A stretch of 64,000 nucleotides of DNA from Chitinophagaceae bacterium. GTDB lineage: Bacteria; Bacteroidota; Bacteroidia; Chitinophagales; Chitinophagaceae. Position 1 is the first letter of the stretch, and every line of letters starts with the position of its first letter. Made by a program: the position numbers and the translations under genes. Below are positions 52,599 to 60,813 of this stretch, in pieces. Location: the NCBI GenBank assembly GCA_016699815.1, contig CP065012.1, positions 310,001-374,000 of the forward strand, in the 5' to 3' direction. Below the pieces are notes generated by a model. The model did no database searches, was not told the origin of the DNA, and saw only the letters and a program-made list of their open reading frames with translations.

Positions 52599-53462
52599 TT
52601 AGATAAATATTTCAGATGCCATTTTACTGCAATAGTTCAATGCTTCACTATTTAAACCCATGCTTATTTTTTGCGAAGCAAGGTAAGAAACCATAAATTC
52701 AGTATCCATATTTCCCACCAGTTCATCATCAGCCATTGGGCAGCCACCAATTCCTTTCATTGCCCCGTCAAATCTGAGGCAGCCGGCCTTTAGTGCGGCT
52801 TCCAGCTTTTCCTTACGGTTTAATGGTGAGGAATGAAGATGAACGCCAATTTCAGTTTTTGGGAGCATATTCACCAGGTATTCCGTAATTTTTTTTACTT
52901 GTGCTGCAGAAGCAAGCCCAACAGTATCGGCAAGTGAAATAATTCTTATATCCATTAATGCCAGCTTACTTGCCCATGAAAAAACTATTTCTTCATTATA
53001 AGCATCAGCATAAGGGTTACCAAATGCCATGGAAATGTACAGCACTAATTTTTTATTGGCTTTTATGCATAGGTTTTGGATATCTTCCACCCTTGCCAGC
53101 GATTGCAATATGGTAGCATTGGTATTACGAAGCTGAAATGTTTCTGAAATTGAAAAGGGAAAACCTAAATAATTTATTTCCTCAAATTGTATCGCTTCTT
53201 CTGCCCCACGTTGGTTGGCTATTATGGCCAGCAACTTTGACTTGGTATCGTCAAGCTCAAGCATTTGCAAAACCTGCCTGGTATCGGCCATTTGTGGTAT
53301 TGCTTTTGGAGATACAAAACTCCCAAAATCAATAGTATCAAACCCTACTTTTAACAAGGCATTAATATAAGCTGCTTTGGTTTCCGTAGCAATATAATGC
53401 GGCCATCCTTGCATTGCATCCCTTGGGCACTCAATAAGTTTTAAACTGTTTACGGCTGGCAT
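52599..53462 (-). CDS. Hydroxymethylglutaryl-CoA lyase
   Basis: 287 residues. Splits HMG-CoA to acetoacetate and acetyl-CoA at the end of leucine breakdown. IECPRDAMQGWP holds the Arg-Asp pair, GFDTIDFGSFVSPKAIPQM the family block, GVHLHSSP the metal His pair and GIGGCPMADDELVGNMDTE the catalytic Cys loop. Complete. The promoter TAAATTTG lies 4 nt before the ATG. Cotranscribed with GSCFA. Confidence 0.9.
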   Translation of the reverse strand: MPAVNSLKLIECPRDAMQGWPHYIATETKAAYINALLKVGFDTIDFGSFVSPKAIPQMADTRQVLQMLELDDTKSKLLAIIANQRGAEEAIQFEEINYLGFPFSISETFQLRNTNATILQSLARVEDIQNLCIKANKKLVLYISMAFGNPYADAYNEEIVFSWASKLALMDIRIISLADTVGLASAAQVKKITEYLVNMLPKTEIGVHLHSSPLNRKEKLEAALKAGCLRFDGAMKGIGGCPMADDELVGNMDTEFMVSYLASQKISMGLNSEALNYCSKMASEIFI

Positions 53463-53466
53463 AAGG

Positions 53467-53474
53467 CAAATTTA
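53467..53474 (-). promoter_or_regulatory. -7 box of HMG-CoA lyase gene (TAAATTTG)
   Basis: Exact TAnnTTTG on the minus strand, 4 nt from the ATG (53460-53462); leaderless transcript predicted. Confidence 0.55.
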
Positions 53475-53593
53475 GCTGTTTACAGGGTTCAATGTGCCAG
53501 GTAAGCAAATATGCAGTGCCTGATTTAATCGTATTTTCTTCCTTTCATAACATATTATGCTTAATTTCGGCCTTTCTGTAAAAATAAAAAAGT

Positions 53594-54313
53594 ATGAAAA
53601 AAAATATTACACCATTGCTGGTGATTATGCTGTCCTTTTTTACATCTTGTAATGATGCAAAAGGCCCCGATGTAGATGCAAGCATTGCTCCGCCAAAAGA
53701 TTCCACGCAACAAGACCTTTCCTCAAATATTCAGGCAAATGCACCAAATACTGTAATTACACCCAATACGGTTACACCGGCAAATAATGTTACTCCTTCA
53801 AGTACAGGCAATACAGTAATGCCAATGCCTTCTCCAAATACTGGGCAACCGCAAATTGTAATGCCACAGGTTCAAAATATTCAAAAAGCGCCTCCCACTA
53901 CTACAGCACCTGGTATGAACCCAGCACATGGCCAGCCAGGACATAGGTGCGATATTGCAGTTGGCGCACCTTTAAATTCGCCAAAAGTAGCTACACAACC
54001 AGCACAAGTTGCCCCAACTTCAATAAAAGCACCAACCAATATAACTGCACCTACTACTACAGCGCCAGGTATGAACCCTCCGCATGGTCAGCCCGGCCAC
54101 CGTTGCGAAATTGCTGTTGGCGCACCCTTAAATTCACAGCCTGCTACCGTTACGCAAACTGGTACTACGGCACCGGCAGCAATACCACCTGCAAAAAATA
54201 ATGGGACAAAGCAAGATGTTTTGGAACCAAAAAAACTTCAGGAAGCAGCAAATGCCGAAGGTAAAAAAGAGCTAAACGAATTAAAAGAAGCTAAAGAAGA
54301 AAAGAAAAACTAA
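53594..54313 (+). CDS. Putative lipoprotein with two GMNPxHGQPGHRC repeats
   Basis: 239 residues. Lipoprotein-type signal with Cys19 (FFTSC). A long Pro/Thr/Asn-rich, probably disordered region (25-100) is followed by a 29-residue repeat at 101-129 and again at 153-181, each containing GMNPxHGQPGHRC then (D/E)IAVGAPLNS. Only two residues differ between copies. The C-terminus is a charged helix (ELNELKEAKEEKKN). Each repeat has two His and one Cys, suggesting a metal- or haem-binding element, unproven. I recall the motif in other Bacteroidota hypothetical proteins but know of no function. It is convergent with the lipase gene (8 bp). Confidence 0.7.
   Translation: MKKNITPLLVIMLSFFTSCNDAKGPDVDASIAPPKDSTQQDLSSNIQANAPNTVITPNTVTPANNVTPSSTGNTVMPMPSPNTGQPQIVMPQVQNIQKAPPTTTAPGMNPAHGQPGHRCDIAVGAPLNSPKVATQPAQVAPTSIKAPTNITAPTTTAPGMNPPHGQPGHRCEIAVGAPLNSQPATVTQTGTTAPAAIPPAKNNGTKQDVLEPKKLQEAANAEGKKELNELKEAKEEKKN
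53894..53980 (+). repeat. Protein-level repeat copy 1 in lipoprotein gene
   Basis: First 87-bp unit, residues 101-129. Confidence 0.9.
54050..54136 (+). repeat. Protein-level repeat copy 2 in lipoprotein gene
   Basis: Second 87-bp unit, residues 153-181, starting 156 bp after copy 1. Of 14 codons that differ, 12 are silent. Confidence 0.9.
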
Positions 54314-54321
54314 GCTGTTTT

Positions 54322-55248
54322 TTAAGGTACATTTTTTTTACAAAATTCCTGTATATCCCGGTAGGCCTCCACCCCTTCTTTTGCAATGCCGGGAAGATTA
54401 ATAAAGCCGTGTACTACGCTTTTGTATTCCTTATAGCAAACCGTATTACCTGCAGCCAGCAATTTCTCACTATATAACAAGCCGTCATCTTTAAGCGGGT
54501 CGTATTGTGCCGTTAAAATAAATGCAGGCGGAAGTTGGGAAAAATCCTTATGGTAATATGGAGAAAGGCCAGGGTTTATCCAATCTACTGCATTGGGTGC
54601 ATAGGTTTTACGGTACCAAATTATAGATTCCTTTGTAAGCAAATATCCTTTTGCAAATTGCTCTATTGATGCCGTTTTCAACTTACCGTCAACCCAGGGA
54701 TAAATAAGTATTTGGGCAGCAATTTTTACCTGCTGGTTATTTTTAAAATAATGACAGGCGCAAGCAGAGATATTTGCGCCTGCACTGTCTCCGGCAACAA
54801 TAATTTTTGATGGATCAATACCAAAATCAATGGCATTTAAAGCGATACTTTCAATTACTCTATAGGCATCCTGATGCGCTGCAGGAAATGTAAATTCCGG
54901 CGCCAGGCGGTAATCTACAGAAATTACCGTGCAATTATTCATTGCACATAACCTGCGGGCAACATCATCATGCGATAGGATATTATAAAATGAAAAACCA
55001 CCTCCATGAAAAAAAATAATGGCTTTTTGAAAAGGCTCCTTTGATATTTTGTATTGACGCACCTGGATACCCTCAATCAAAAAATCATTAATATACTTTA
55101 CGGCAAATTTTTTGCTAAAAAATAATTGTCCCAGGTAAGAACGGAATGCCGCTTTTTTTCTTTCCCTTGCAATATTTACTTTACCATCAAACTCCGATTG
55201 AAAAAAATTATTTACAATCCATAAAACAAACCGGAGTTTACTATTCAT
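54322..55248 (-). CDS. Alpha/beta hydrolase, HSL-type esterase/lipase
   Basis: 308 residues. Oxyanion-hole motif FFHGGGFSFYN near residue 78, nucleophile in VAGDSAGANISA (Ser near 154), acid in AQYDPLKDDG, and His in VVHGFIN near residue 284: the hormone-sensitive-lipase family. A short helical head (1-60) may act as cap. Substrate is probably a short acyl ester. It lies 62 nt downstream of rlmB on the same strand and could be cotranscribed. Confidence 0.9.
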   Translation of the reverse strand: MNSKLRFVLWIVNNFFQSEFDGKVNIARERKKAAFRSYLGQLFFSKKFAVKYINDFLIEGIQVRQYKISKEPFQKAIIFFHGGGFSFYNILSHDDVARRLCAMNNCTVISVDYRLAPEFTFPAAHQDAYRVIESIALNAIDFGIDPSKIIVAGDSAGANISACACHYFKNNQQVKIAAQILIYPWVDGKLKTASIEQFAKGYLLTKESIIWYRKTYAPNAVDWINPGLSPYYHKDFSQLPPAFILTAQYDPLKDDGLLYSEKLLAAGNTVCYKEYKSVVHGFINLPGIAKEGVEAYRDIQEFCKKNVP

Positions 55249-55310
55249 TGAATATGAAATTAAATAAAAGGCCCATAGGCTGGTTCAAACGGGTATTATT
55301 AAAAAGCTTA

Positions 55311-56081
55311 TTACCGAAACCTTTGCCTAATGGCCTCGTACAAAACCATACCTGTTGCAACAGAAACATTTAAAGATTCAAAATTACCGGGCATAGGAAT
55401 TTTGAGCTGCTCATCGCAAATTTTTAATAACGCCGGATATATTCCCTGCTCTTCACCACCCATTACTATGGCACATGGATCTTTAAAGTCCACTTCAAAA
55501 ATATTTTTTTGCGCCGTCATTTCTGTTGCATAAACTTTAATACCGTTTAAATGCAACTCATCTACTGCTTTCATTAAACTATTTACCCGGCATACGGGCA
55601 AATGCTCCAGGGCTCCGGCAGAAGTAAAAATAGCATCTTCGTTTAAAGCGCCTACGCCTTTTTCAGGAATAATTAATGCCGTAACGCCCATGGCATAAGC
55701 GCTTCGGGCTATAGCACCAATATTGCGTATATCGGTAATGCCATCCAGCATTAAAAATAAAGGCAACAAACTGTTTTCAAAGCTAAATGATATGAGATCC
55801 TGCAGGTTACTGTATTTTATTTTTGAGAGCATGGCCACACAACCGTTGTGCTCACCGGTATTAAAACTATTGAGCTTTTCTATGGGAACCTTATTTACCG
55901 GCACACCGCATTCGGCAGCCAGTTTTTTTAATTGGTCCGTTACTGCATTATTGAATGTAGCCAAAATAAAAATCCTGTCTAACTGTATATTTTCCTTTAA
56001 GGCACGGATAACATCAGTGGCTCCGGTAATGAGCCTGTTTTTTTTGGGCCGATGGTTCCTGCTTTGCCTGAAATTTTTCAC
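55311..56081 (-). CDS. rlmB: 23S rRNA 2'-O-methyltransferase, RlmB/TrmH (SPOUT) family
   Basis: 256 residues from a GTG at 56079-56081. Methylates a guanosine ribose in 23S rRNA (G2251 in E. coli) with SAM. Substrate-binding domain 1-95 (NRLITGATDVIRAL), SPOUT motifs LDGITDIRNIGAIARSA (motif 1), VMGGEEQGI (motif 2) and IPMPGNFESLNVSVATGMVLYE (motif 3, knot). Other TrmH members methylate tRNA, but the N-terminal L30e-like domain favours RlmB. The promoter box is 4 nt before the GTG. Confidence 0.9.
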   Translation of the reverse strand: MKNFRQSRNHRPKKNRLITGATDVIRALKENIQLDRIFILATFNNAVTDQLKKLAAECGVPVNKVPIEKLNSFNTGEHNGCVAMLSKIKYSNLQDLISFSFENSLLPLFLMLDGITDIRNIGAIARSAYAMGVTALIIPEKGVGALNEDAIFTSAGALEHLPVCRVNSLMKAVDELHLNGIKVYATEMTAQKNIFEVDFKDPCAIVMGGEEQGIYPALLKICDEQLKIPMPGNFESLNVSVATGMVLYEAIRQRFR

Positions 56082-56085
56082 TTTT

Positions 56086-56093
56086 CAAAAATA
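56086..56093 (-). promoter_or_regulatory. -7 box of rlmB (TATTTTTG)
   Basis: Exact TAnnTTTG on the minus strand, 4 nt before the GTG start, and only about 4 nt from the metK terminator. Confidence 0.5.
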
Positions 56094-56096
56094 ACA

Positions 56097-56133
56097 TTAA
56101 AAAAGAAGCCAACTTTAAAAAGCTGGCTTCTGT
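56097..56133 (-). terminator. Rho-independent terminator of metK
   Basis: On the minus strand GAAGCCAGC-TTTTTAAA-GTTGGCTTC (one G-U) followed by TTTTTTAA. Confidence 0.88.
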
Positions 56134-56151
56134 ATAAAAAGGGTATACCAT

Positions 56152-57414
56152 TTATTTTAAACCGAATACTTTTTTCACTTCTTTTATGGCATCTAGTTTT
56201 TCCCAGGTAAAAAGCTCTACTTTTTTAGTAATTTTTTTACCATCCGGGGAAACAAAAGTTTTTTCAACGGTTTCACTTTTGCGGCCCATGTGGCCGTAAG
56301 CTGCCGTTTCGCTGTACATTGGGTTACGCAGTTTAAGCCTTTGTTCTATAAAATAAGGGCGCATATCAAAGCATTTCATTTTGGTGACTTTTTCTGCAAT
56401 TTGCCCGTCGGTAAGGGCTACTTTGGAAGTTCCGTAAGTATTTACATTAATACTGGTGGGTTCGGCAACACCAATAGCGTAAGAAACCTGTACCAGTACT
56501 TCGCTGCAAAGGCCTGCTGCTACAAGGTTTTTGGCAATATGCCTTGTGGCATAAGCTGCAGAACGGTCTACTTTGCTGGGATCTTTTCCGCTAAATGCAC
56601 CGCCGCCATGTGCGCCTTTTCCGCCATAAGTATCTACAATAATTTTACGGCCGGTTAAGCCTGTATCGCCGTGTGGGCCACCAATTACAAACTTTCCTGT
56701 AGGGTTGATATGGTACTTTATTTTATTAGTAAAAAGATGGGCATATTTTGGGTATTTTGCTTTTACCCTTGGTATAAGAATATTAATGATATCTTTTTTA
56801 ATTTTTGCCAGCATGGAATTATCATCCTTTGAAAAATCATCATGCTGTGTAGAAACTACTATTGCATCAATCCTTACTGGTTCATTTTTATCGTTATACT
56901 CAAGTGTAACCTGGCTTTTAGCATCAGGCCTTAGATATTTTATTTGTTTATTTTCACGGCGTAAAGCGGCTAATTCTTCTAAAAGTTTATGAGCAAGGTT
57001 TAAGGCCAGGGGCATATAATCACCGGTTTCATTTGTTGCATAGCCAAACATCATTCCCTGGTCTCCTGCGCCTTGTTCTTCTTTCTTTTTACGTTCCACG
57101 CCCTGGTTAATATCGCCGCTTTGCTCATGTATTGCAGATAATACGCCACAGGAGCTGGCTTCAAACATATATTCGCTTTTGGTATACCCAATTTTGCGAA
57201 TTACATTTCGGGCAATTTCCTGTACATCCAAATATGCTTTACTTTTTACTTCGCCTGCCAAAACCACCTGGCCGGTTGTTACCAGCGTTTCACAAGCCAC
57301 TTTACTTTGAGGGTCAAACGCAAGAAAATTATCAATTAACGCATCGCTAATCTGGTCTGCTACTTTATCGGGGTGTCCTTCGCTTACGGACTCTGAAGTA
57401 AATAAATAAGGCAT
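56152..57414 (-). CDS. metK: S-adenosylmethionine synthetase
   Basis: 420 residues. Makes SAM from methionine and [23 protein letters not shown] start, [32 protein letters not shown] and [19 protein letters not shown] are the ATP, Met and metal motifs. Slightly longer than E. coli MetK (384) by insertions about residues 150-210, as usual in the phylum. No SAM riboswitch was seen in the short leader. A TATCTTTG box is upstream. Confidence 0.97.
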   Translation of the reverse strand: MPYLFTSESVSEGHPDKVADQISDALIDNFLAFDPQSKVACETLVTTGQVVLAGEVKSKAYLDVQEIARNVIRKIGYTKSEYMFEASSCGVLSAIHEQSGDINQGVERKKKEEQGAGDQGMMFGYATNETGDYMPLALNLAHKLLEELAALRRENKQIKYLRPDAKSQVTLEYNDKNEPVRIDAIVVSTQHDDFSKDDNSMLAKIKKDIINILIPRVKAKYPKYAHLFTNKIKYHINPTGKFVIGGPHGDTGLTGRKIIVDTYGGKGAHGGGAFSGKDPSKVDRSAAYATRHIAKNLVAAGLCSEVLVQVSYAIGVAEPTSINVNTYGTSKVALTDGQIAEKVTKMKCFDMRPYFIEQRLKLRNPMYSETAAYGHMGRKSETVEKTFVSPDGKKITKKVELFTWEKLDAIKEVKKVFGLK

Positions 57415-57431
57415 ATATTTTTTTTAGGCTG

Positions 57432-57439
57432 CAAAGATA
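57432..57439 (-). promoter_or_regulatory. -7 box of metK (TATCTTTG)
   Basis: Exact TAnnTTTG on the minus strand, 17 nt before the ATG; the leader is too short for a riboswitch. Confidence 0.5.
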
Positions 57440-57489
57440 ATAACCGGGGTTTATACTTAAAAGCCCTTTGGGTTTTATTTTACTGTAAA

Positions 57490-59046
57490 CTACATTTTTG
57501 TCCAGGTCATTACCAGTTTCATCCTGTAAACAGGGCTGATATTGTTGCCAGAACCAATTTTTATTCGTCCAAATGCAACAGGGTTGGCATATTCAATAAA
57601 TGCAGAAGTGTACTGTGGATACTTTAATTTAAACGGCGCAAACAAACGCATATCGTAATTTCTTCTCTCTTTAGTTATCAGGTTTTGCATATACCTTGTA
57701 ACATTAATCGTATAATACCTTGCCTGCTGCCCCATTCCATTTATTCTCGATTTAGAATATCCGCCAAAATAATTCTGGTCTATTTGTGTTGGGAAATAAA
57801 AACCTGTACTGCCCAGGTCAGGATCGTAGCCCTGCATTGGGTTGAGGTCGTAATACAAAGGCTTCCACTTAGTGTTTGCCGTATCAATAATATCTACATA
57901 TACAACAGGTGGTGAAAAAATACTGTCGTAAAAAAGATTATCGGGTATTTGCTCTATTACAATTTCTGCCCGGTTTACAATTTTGTTGGTTCTATTTACG
58001 GTACTGTCTATATGAAAACCGGGGAAATGGAGGTTCACATAAGATCCCGGGCCTCCCTGCAAATATAATTCCCCCGGGTCGGGGCTGTCAGCCGGGCTTC
58101 CGGCCCTGTTCCGTATTACCGAATTTGCTGTAGCGGACATATCTGAAGTTAAACTTTCAAAAGCATGTAAAGGAAAACTGTTGTAAGTGGTATCGTATTT
58201 ACCATTTTTAAATTTTCTAAAAAATATGTCGAGCCTTGTTCTGGGGTCAGTAATGTTTACATACATAATGCCATTTCCCGAAATAGATTTTAGGGCAAAA
58301 CCATGATAGGTTTTTCTGAAAACTGAATCGGAATAAAACCCATTTTCTACAGCCATTTTAGCACTGTCTTCCCCAAACAACCTTGTAGCAAATTCGGCGC
58401 TTAGTTTAATGCGAATTTGGTTGGTTATAGAATCCCGGCCTTGGTTAAACTTTACTTTATCGTTTAATTCAGCAGGCTTAATGGATACTATGCCCGACAC
58501 GGCATTTCCCAAAACCGGTTCGTAACTAAGGTTGTGCTGCTTGTTTGCTGAATCGCTAAAAACCTGGTCGTTTATTTCAAATACCTGTAACTGCTGTACA
58601 ATATTGGTATCTCCCCACAACCCGTCATAGCTCATGCAAAGCACTACCGAATCTACACCCACACCAGTATAATTTTTTACAGTATCGCCGGAGGAACCAA
58701 AATAATATGGAAAAAATGCAGGTTTTAACTGCATAAATAAATTAGCTGTAGTGTTGCCAAAAAGTGGATCGTTATTAATGGTACCCAAAACATGGGCATT
58801 GGATAAAGAAACAACACTGGTATCATTAAAAAAATGCTGGCTGGTTTCAATGGTAAAAGTATCTCTGAAAGTATGGATATTATCCACTTCGGGAATAAGG
58901 TCGGTGCCCAATGTAGTGGCATCTATTTTGGTACAGCCCCAGCCAATAATTAATACAGAAAATATCGTTACAAAAGCAGCAGGTAAAACTCTTTTACGCA
59001 CAAATGATTTTTTAATAAATAAGGTTGTAATCTGGTTATTTAGCAA
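57490..59046 (-). CDS. DUF4270 lipoprotein
   Basis: 518 residues from a TTG at 59044-59046, or 503 from a GTG at 58999-59001, which gives a cleaner lipoprotein signal (VRKRVLPAAFVTIFSVLIIG then WGC). The body is beta-rich: TTLGTDLIPEVDNIHTFRDT, the typical DUF4270 SPADSPDPGELYLQG segment, and the closing TRYMQNLITKERRNYDMRLF. The family is Bacteroidota-specific and uncharacterised; surface exposure is likely. With the TTG start it overlaps the GT5 gene by 11 nt; either way they form an operon. Confidence 0.8.
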   Translation of the reverse strand: MLNNQITTLFIKKSFVRKRVLPAAFVTIFSVLIIGWGCTKIDATTLGTDLIPEVDNIHTFRDTFTIETSQHFFNDTSVVSLSNAHVLGTINNDPLFGNTTANLFMQLKPAFFPYYFGSSGDTVKNYTGVGVDSVVLCMSYDGLWGDTNIVQQLQVFEINDQVFSDSANKQHNLSYEPVLGNAVSGIVSIKPAELNDKVKFNQGRDSITNQIRIKLSAEFATRLFGEDSAKMAVENGFYSDSVFRKTYHGFALKSISGNGIMYVNITDPRTRLDIFFRKFKNGKYDTTYNSFPLHAFESLTSDMSATANSVIRNRAGSPADSPDPGELYLQGGPGSYVNLHFPGFHIDSTVNRTNKIVNRAEIVIEQIPDNLFYDSIFSPPVVYVDIIDTANTKWKPLYYDLNPMQGYDPDLGSTGFYFPTQIDQNYFGGYSKSRINGMGQQARYYTINVTRYMQNLITKERRNYDMRLFAPFKLKYPQYTSAFIEYANPVAFGRIKIGSGNNISPVYRMKLVMTWTKM

Positions 59047-59848
59047 GGTCGGTATATAATTGTAAATAGTCTGTTAAATCAGACCCTTCATCATATTTCA
59101 GCACTTTCTTACCTTTCACTTTTGAGAATTCTTCGGTAAGTTTTTTATCAATTTTTGCTGCGCCAAAACTAATAGCATCTGAATAGGTTGCCCCTACCCT
59201 GAAAAGGGAACTGTTTGTAGTATCTTTATAAATATCCTGTTCTTTTTTGGTAACGCCATCGCTAATGGCAGATAACTTTACAAAAGCGCTGCCTAATTTT
59301 TCTTTAAAAGTATTTTCGCCAATGGTATAAATTATTTTACTACGGCTAAATACAGGCTCTTTTTTATACGCAGCTTTAATATACATGGGTATGAGCCCTG
59401 TCATCCAGCCACTACAATGGATAATATCCGGCGGCCAGCCAAATTTTTTCACTGTTTCAAGGGCGCCTTTGCAAAACAATACGGTTCTTAACCCGTTATC
59501 ATCAAACCATTTATTGTTTTCATCCGCAAAAATAGATTTGCGTTTAAAATAATCTTCATTATCCAAAAAATATACTTGCAAACGGGCATTGGGCAATGAT
59601 GCAACTTTTATCATTAAAGGATAATCATCGTTATCAATAGTTACATTAATACCCGAAAGCCTTACCACTTCATGAAGCCTGTGGCGCCTTTCATTGATAA
59701 CGCCAAACTTTGGCATGATGCACCTCACCTCCATATTATTGTCGTTGGACAACACAGCAAGTTTATTAACAATTTCAGCAAACTCTGTAAGTTCCAGGTA
59801 CGGAGACATTTCGTTTGCAATAAATAAAATTCTTTTTTTTGTTGACAT
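59036..59848 (-). CDS. Single-domain GT5 (glycogen/starch synthase N-terminal) protein
   Basis: 270 residues, about half the length of a complete glycogen synthase. RILFIANEMSPYLELTEFAEIVNKLAVL matches the GT5 N-terminal Rossmann start, but with EMSPYLELTEFAE where true synthases have the KTGGL ADP-glucose loop; DIIHCSGWMTGLIPMYIKA is the later conserved block. The C-terminal GT-B half with the ADP-glucose site is missing, so transferase activity is doubtful. Often found beside panC in the phylum. It shares an operon with the DUF4270 gene and is divergent from panC. Confidence 0.8.
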   Translation of the reverse strand: MSTKKRILFIANEMSPYLELTEFAEIVNKLAVLSNDNNMEVRCIMPKFGVINERRHRLHEVVRLSGINVTIDNDDYPLMIKVASLPNARLQVYFLDNEDYFKRKSIFADENNKWFDDNGLRTVLFCKGALETVKKFGWPPDIIHCSGWMTGLIPMYIKAAYKKEPVFSRSKIIYTIGENTFKEKLGSAFVKLSAISDGVTKKEQDIYKDTTNSSLFRVGATYSDAISFGAAKIDKKLTEEFSKVKGKKVLKYDEGSDLTDYLQLYTDLAK

Positions 59849-59897
59849 TTTACTTTATTGTGGTGCTTAATTCGGCAGATTTAACCGAAATTGGGTG

Positions 59898-59905
59898 CAA
59901 AATTA
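59898..59905 (-). promoter_or_regulatory. -7 box of GT5-DUF4270 operon (TAATTTTG)
   Basis: Exact TAnnTTTG on the minus strand in the 111-bp gap shared with divergent panC. Confidence 0.5.
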
Positions 59906-59959
59906 CGATTTTTTATTGAATATTGGCGGAGTAATAGAGCAATTTGAATTTTTACTAAT

Positions 59960-60802
59960 ATGATACTCATTAAAACCGAAAAGGCGATACAGCCCATTTT
60001 AAAAAATTGGAAGAAAAAGCAAAAATCAACAGGGTTCGTACCTACAATGGGCGCTTTACATGATGGCCATATTTCTTTAATAAATGCATGCTTGAATGAA
60101 AATGATTTTTGCATTAGCAGCCTTTTTATTAATCCAACCCAATTTAATAATCAATCAGATTTTGAAAAATACCCCATAACGCTTGAAAAAGATATAGCTA
60201 TGCTTGAAGCTGCAGGTTGCAACTTGCTTCTATTACCTTCGGTAACCGAAATTTATCCCAATGCTTACATTGCGCCGCATTATAACCTTGGATACCTGGA
60301 AACCATACTTGAAGGAAAATACAGGCCGGGTCATTTTCAGGGTGTATGCCAGGTTGTTGACCGGTTGCTTGATATTACAAAACCCGGCAGCCTTTATCTT
60401 GGCCAAAAAGATTACCAGCAATGCATGGTTTTAAAAAAGTTGATTGAACAAAAAAACTATCCTACAGTGCTTAAAATAAGCCCTACAATTAGAGATAATA
60501 ACGGCCTTGCACTAAGCAGCCGCAATATGCGCCTTACTGAACCAGAAAAAAAATTGGCCTTACAATTGAGTAAAAAATTATTTTTCATTAAAAAAAATAT
60601 TAAACCGGGAAATTTGTTATTACTACAACAACAAATGGCCCAGCGGCTGAACGAAGAAGGATTTAAAGTAGATTATGTAGTAATTGCATCTGCCGCTACT
60701 TTGGAAACGGTAACCCACTGGAACGGAGAAGAAAAACTGGTAGCCCTTGTTGCCGCATATTTAAATGAAGTAAGATTAATAGATAATATGCTCATACCAT
60801 AA
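59960..60802 (+). CDS. panC: Pantothenate synthetase
   Basis: 280 residues. Joins pantoate and beta-alanine with ATP in CoA synthesis. FVPTMGALHDGHISLI holds the HIGH-like motif, LFINPTQFNNQSDFEKYP the pantoate site, YLGQKDYQQ and LALSSRNMRL the KMSKS-like region. Complete. In several relatives panD (aspartate decarboxylase) follows; here the YbhN-like gene does, 11 nt later, so beta-alanine supply is encoded elsewhere. Confidence 0.96.
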   Translation: MILIKTEKAIQPILKNWKKKQKSTGFVPTMGALHDGHISLINACLNENDFCISSLFINPTQFNNQSDFEKYPITLEKDIAMLEAAGCNLLLLPSVTEIYPNAYIAPHYNLGYLETILEGKYRPGHFQGVCQVVDRLLDITKPGSLYLGQKDYQQCMVLKKLIEQKNYPTVLKISPTIRDNNGLALSSRNMRLTEPEKKLALQLSKKLFFIKKNIKPGNLLLLQQQMAQRLNEEGFKVDYVVIASAATLETVTHWNGEEKLVALVAAYLNEVRLIDNMLIP

Positions 60803-60813
60803 TATTGTTCTTC

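Noticed and set aside
53894..54136. Repeated units that might suggest a CRISPR or tandem DNA array
   Set aside because: Only two copies, in frame within a coding sequence, with diverged DNA but conserved protein; this is a protein repeat.
56205..57350. Plus-strand frames over metK
   Set aside because: Shadows of metK on the other strand.
57415..57489. SAM riboswitch before metK
   Set aside because: The leader from the -7 box to the ATG is under 20 nt, and the 75-nt gap has no room for a SAM aptamer.
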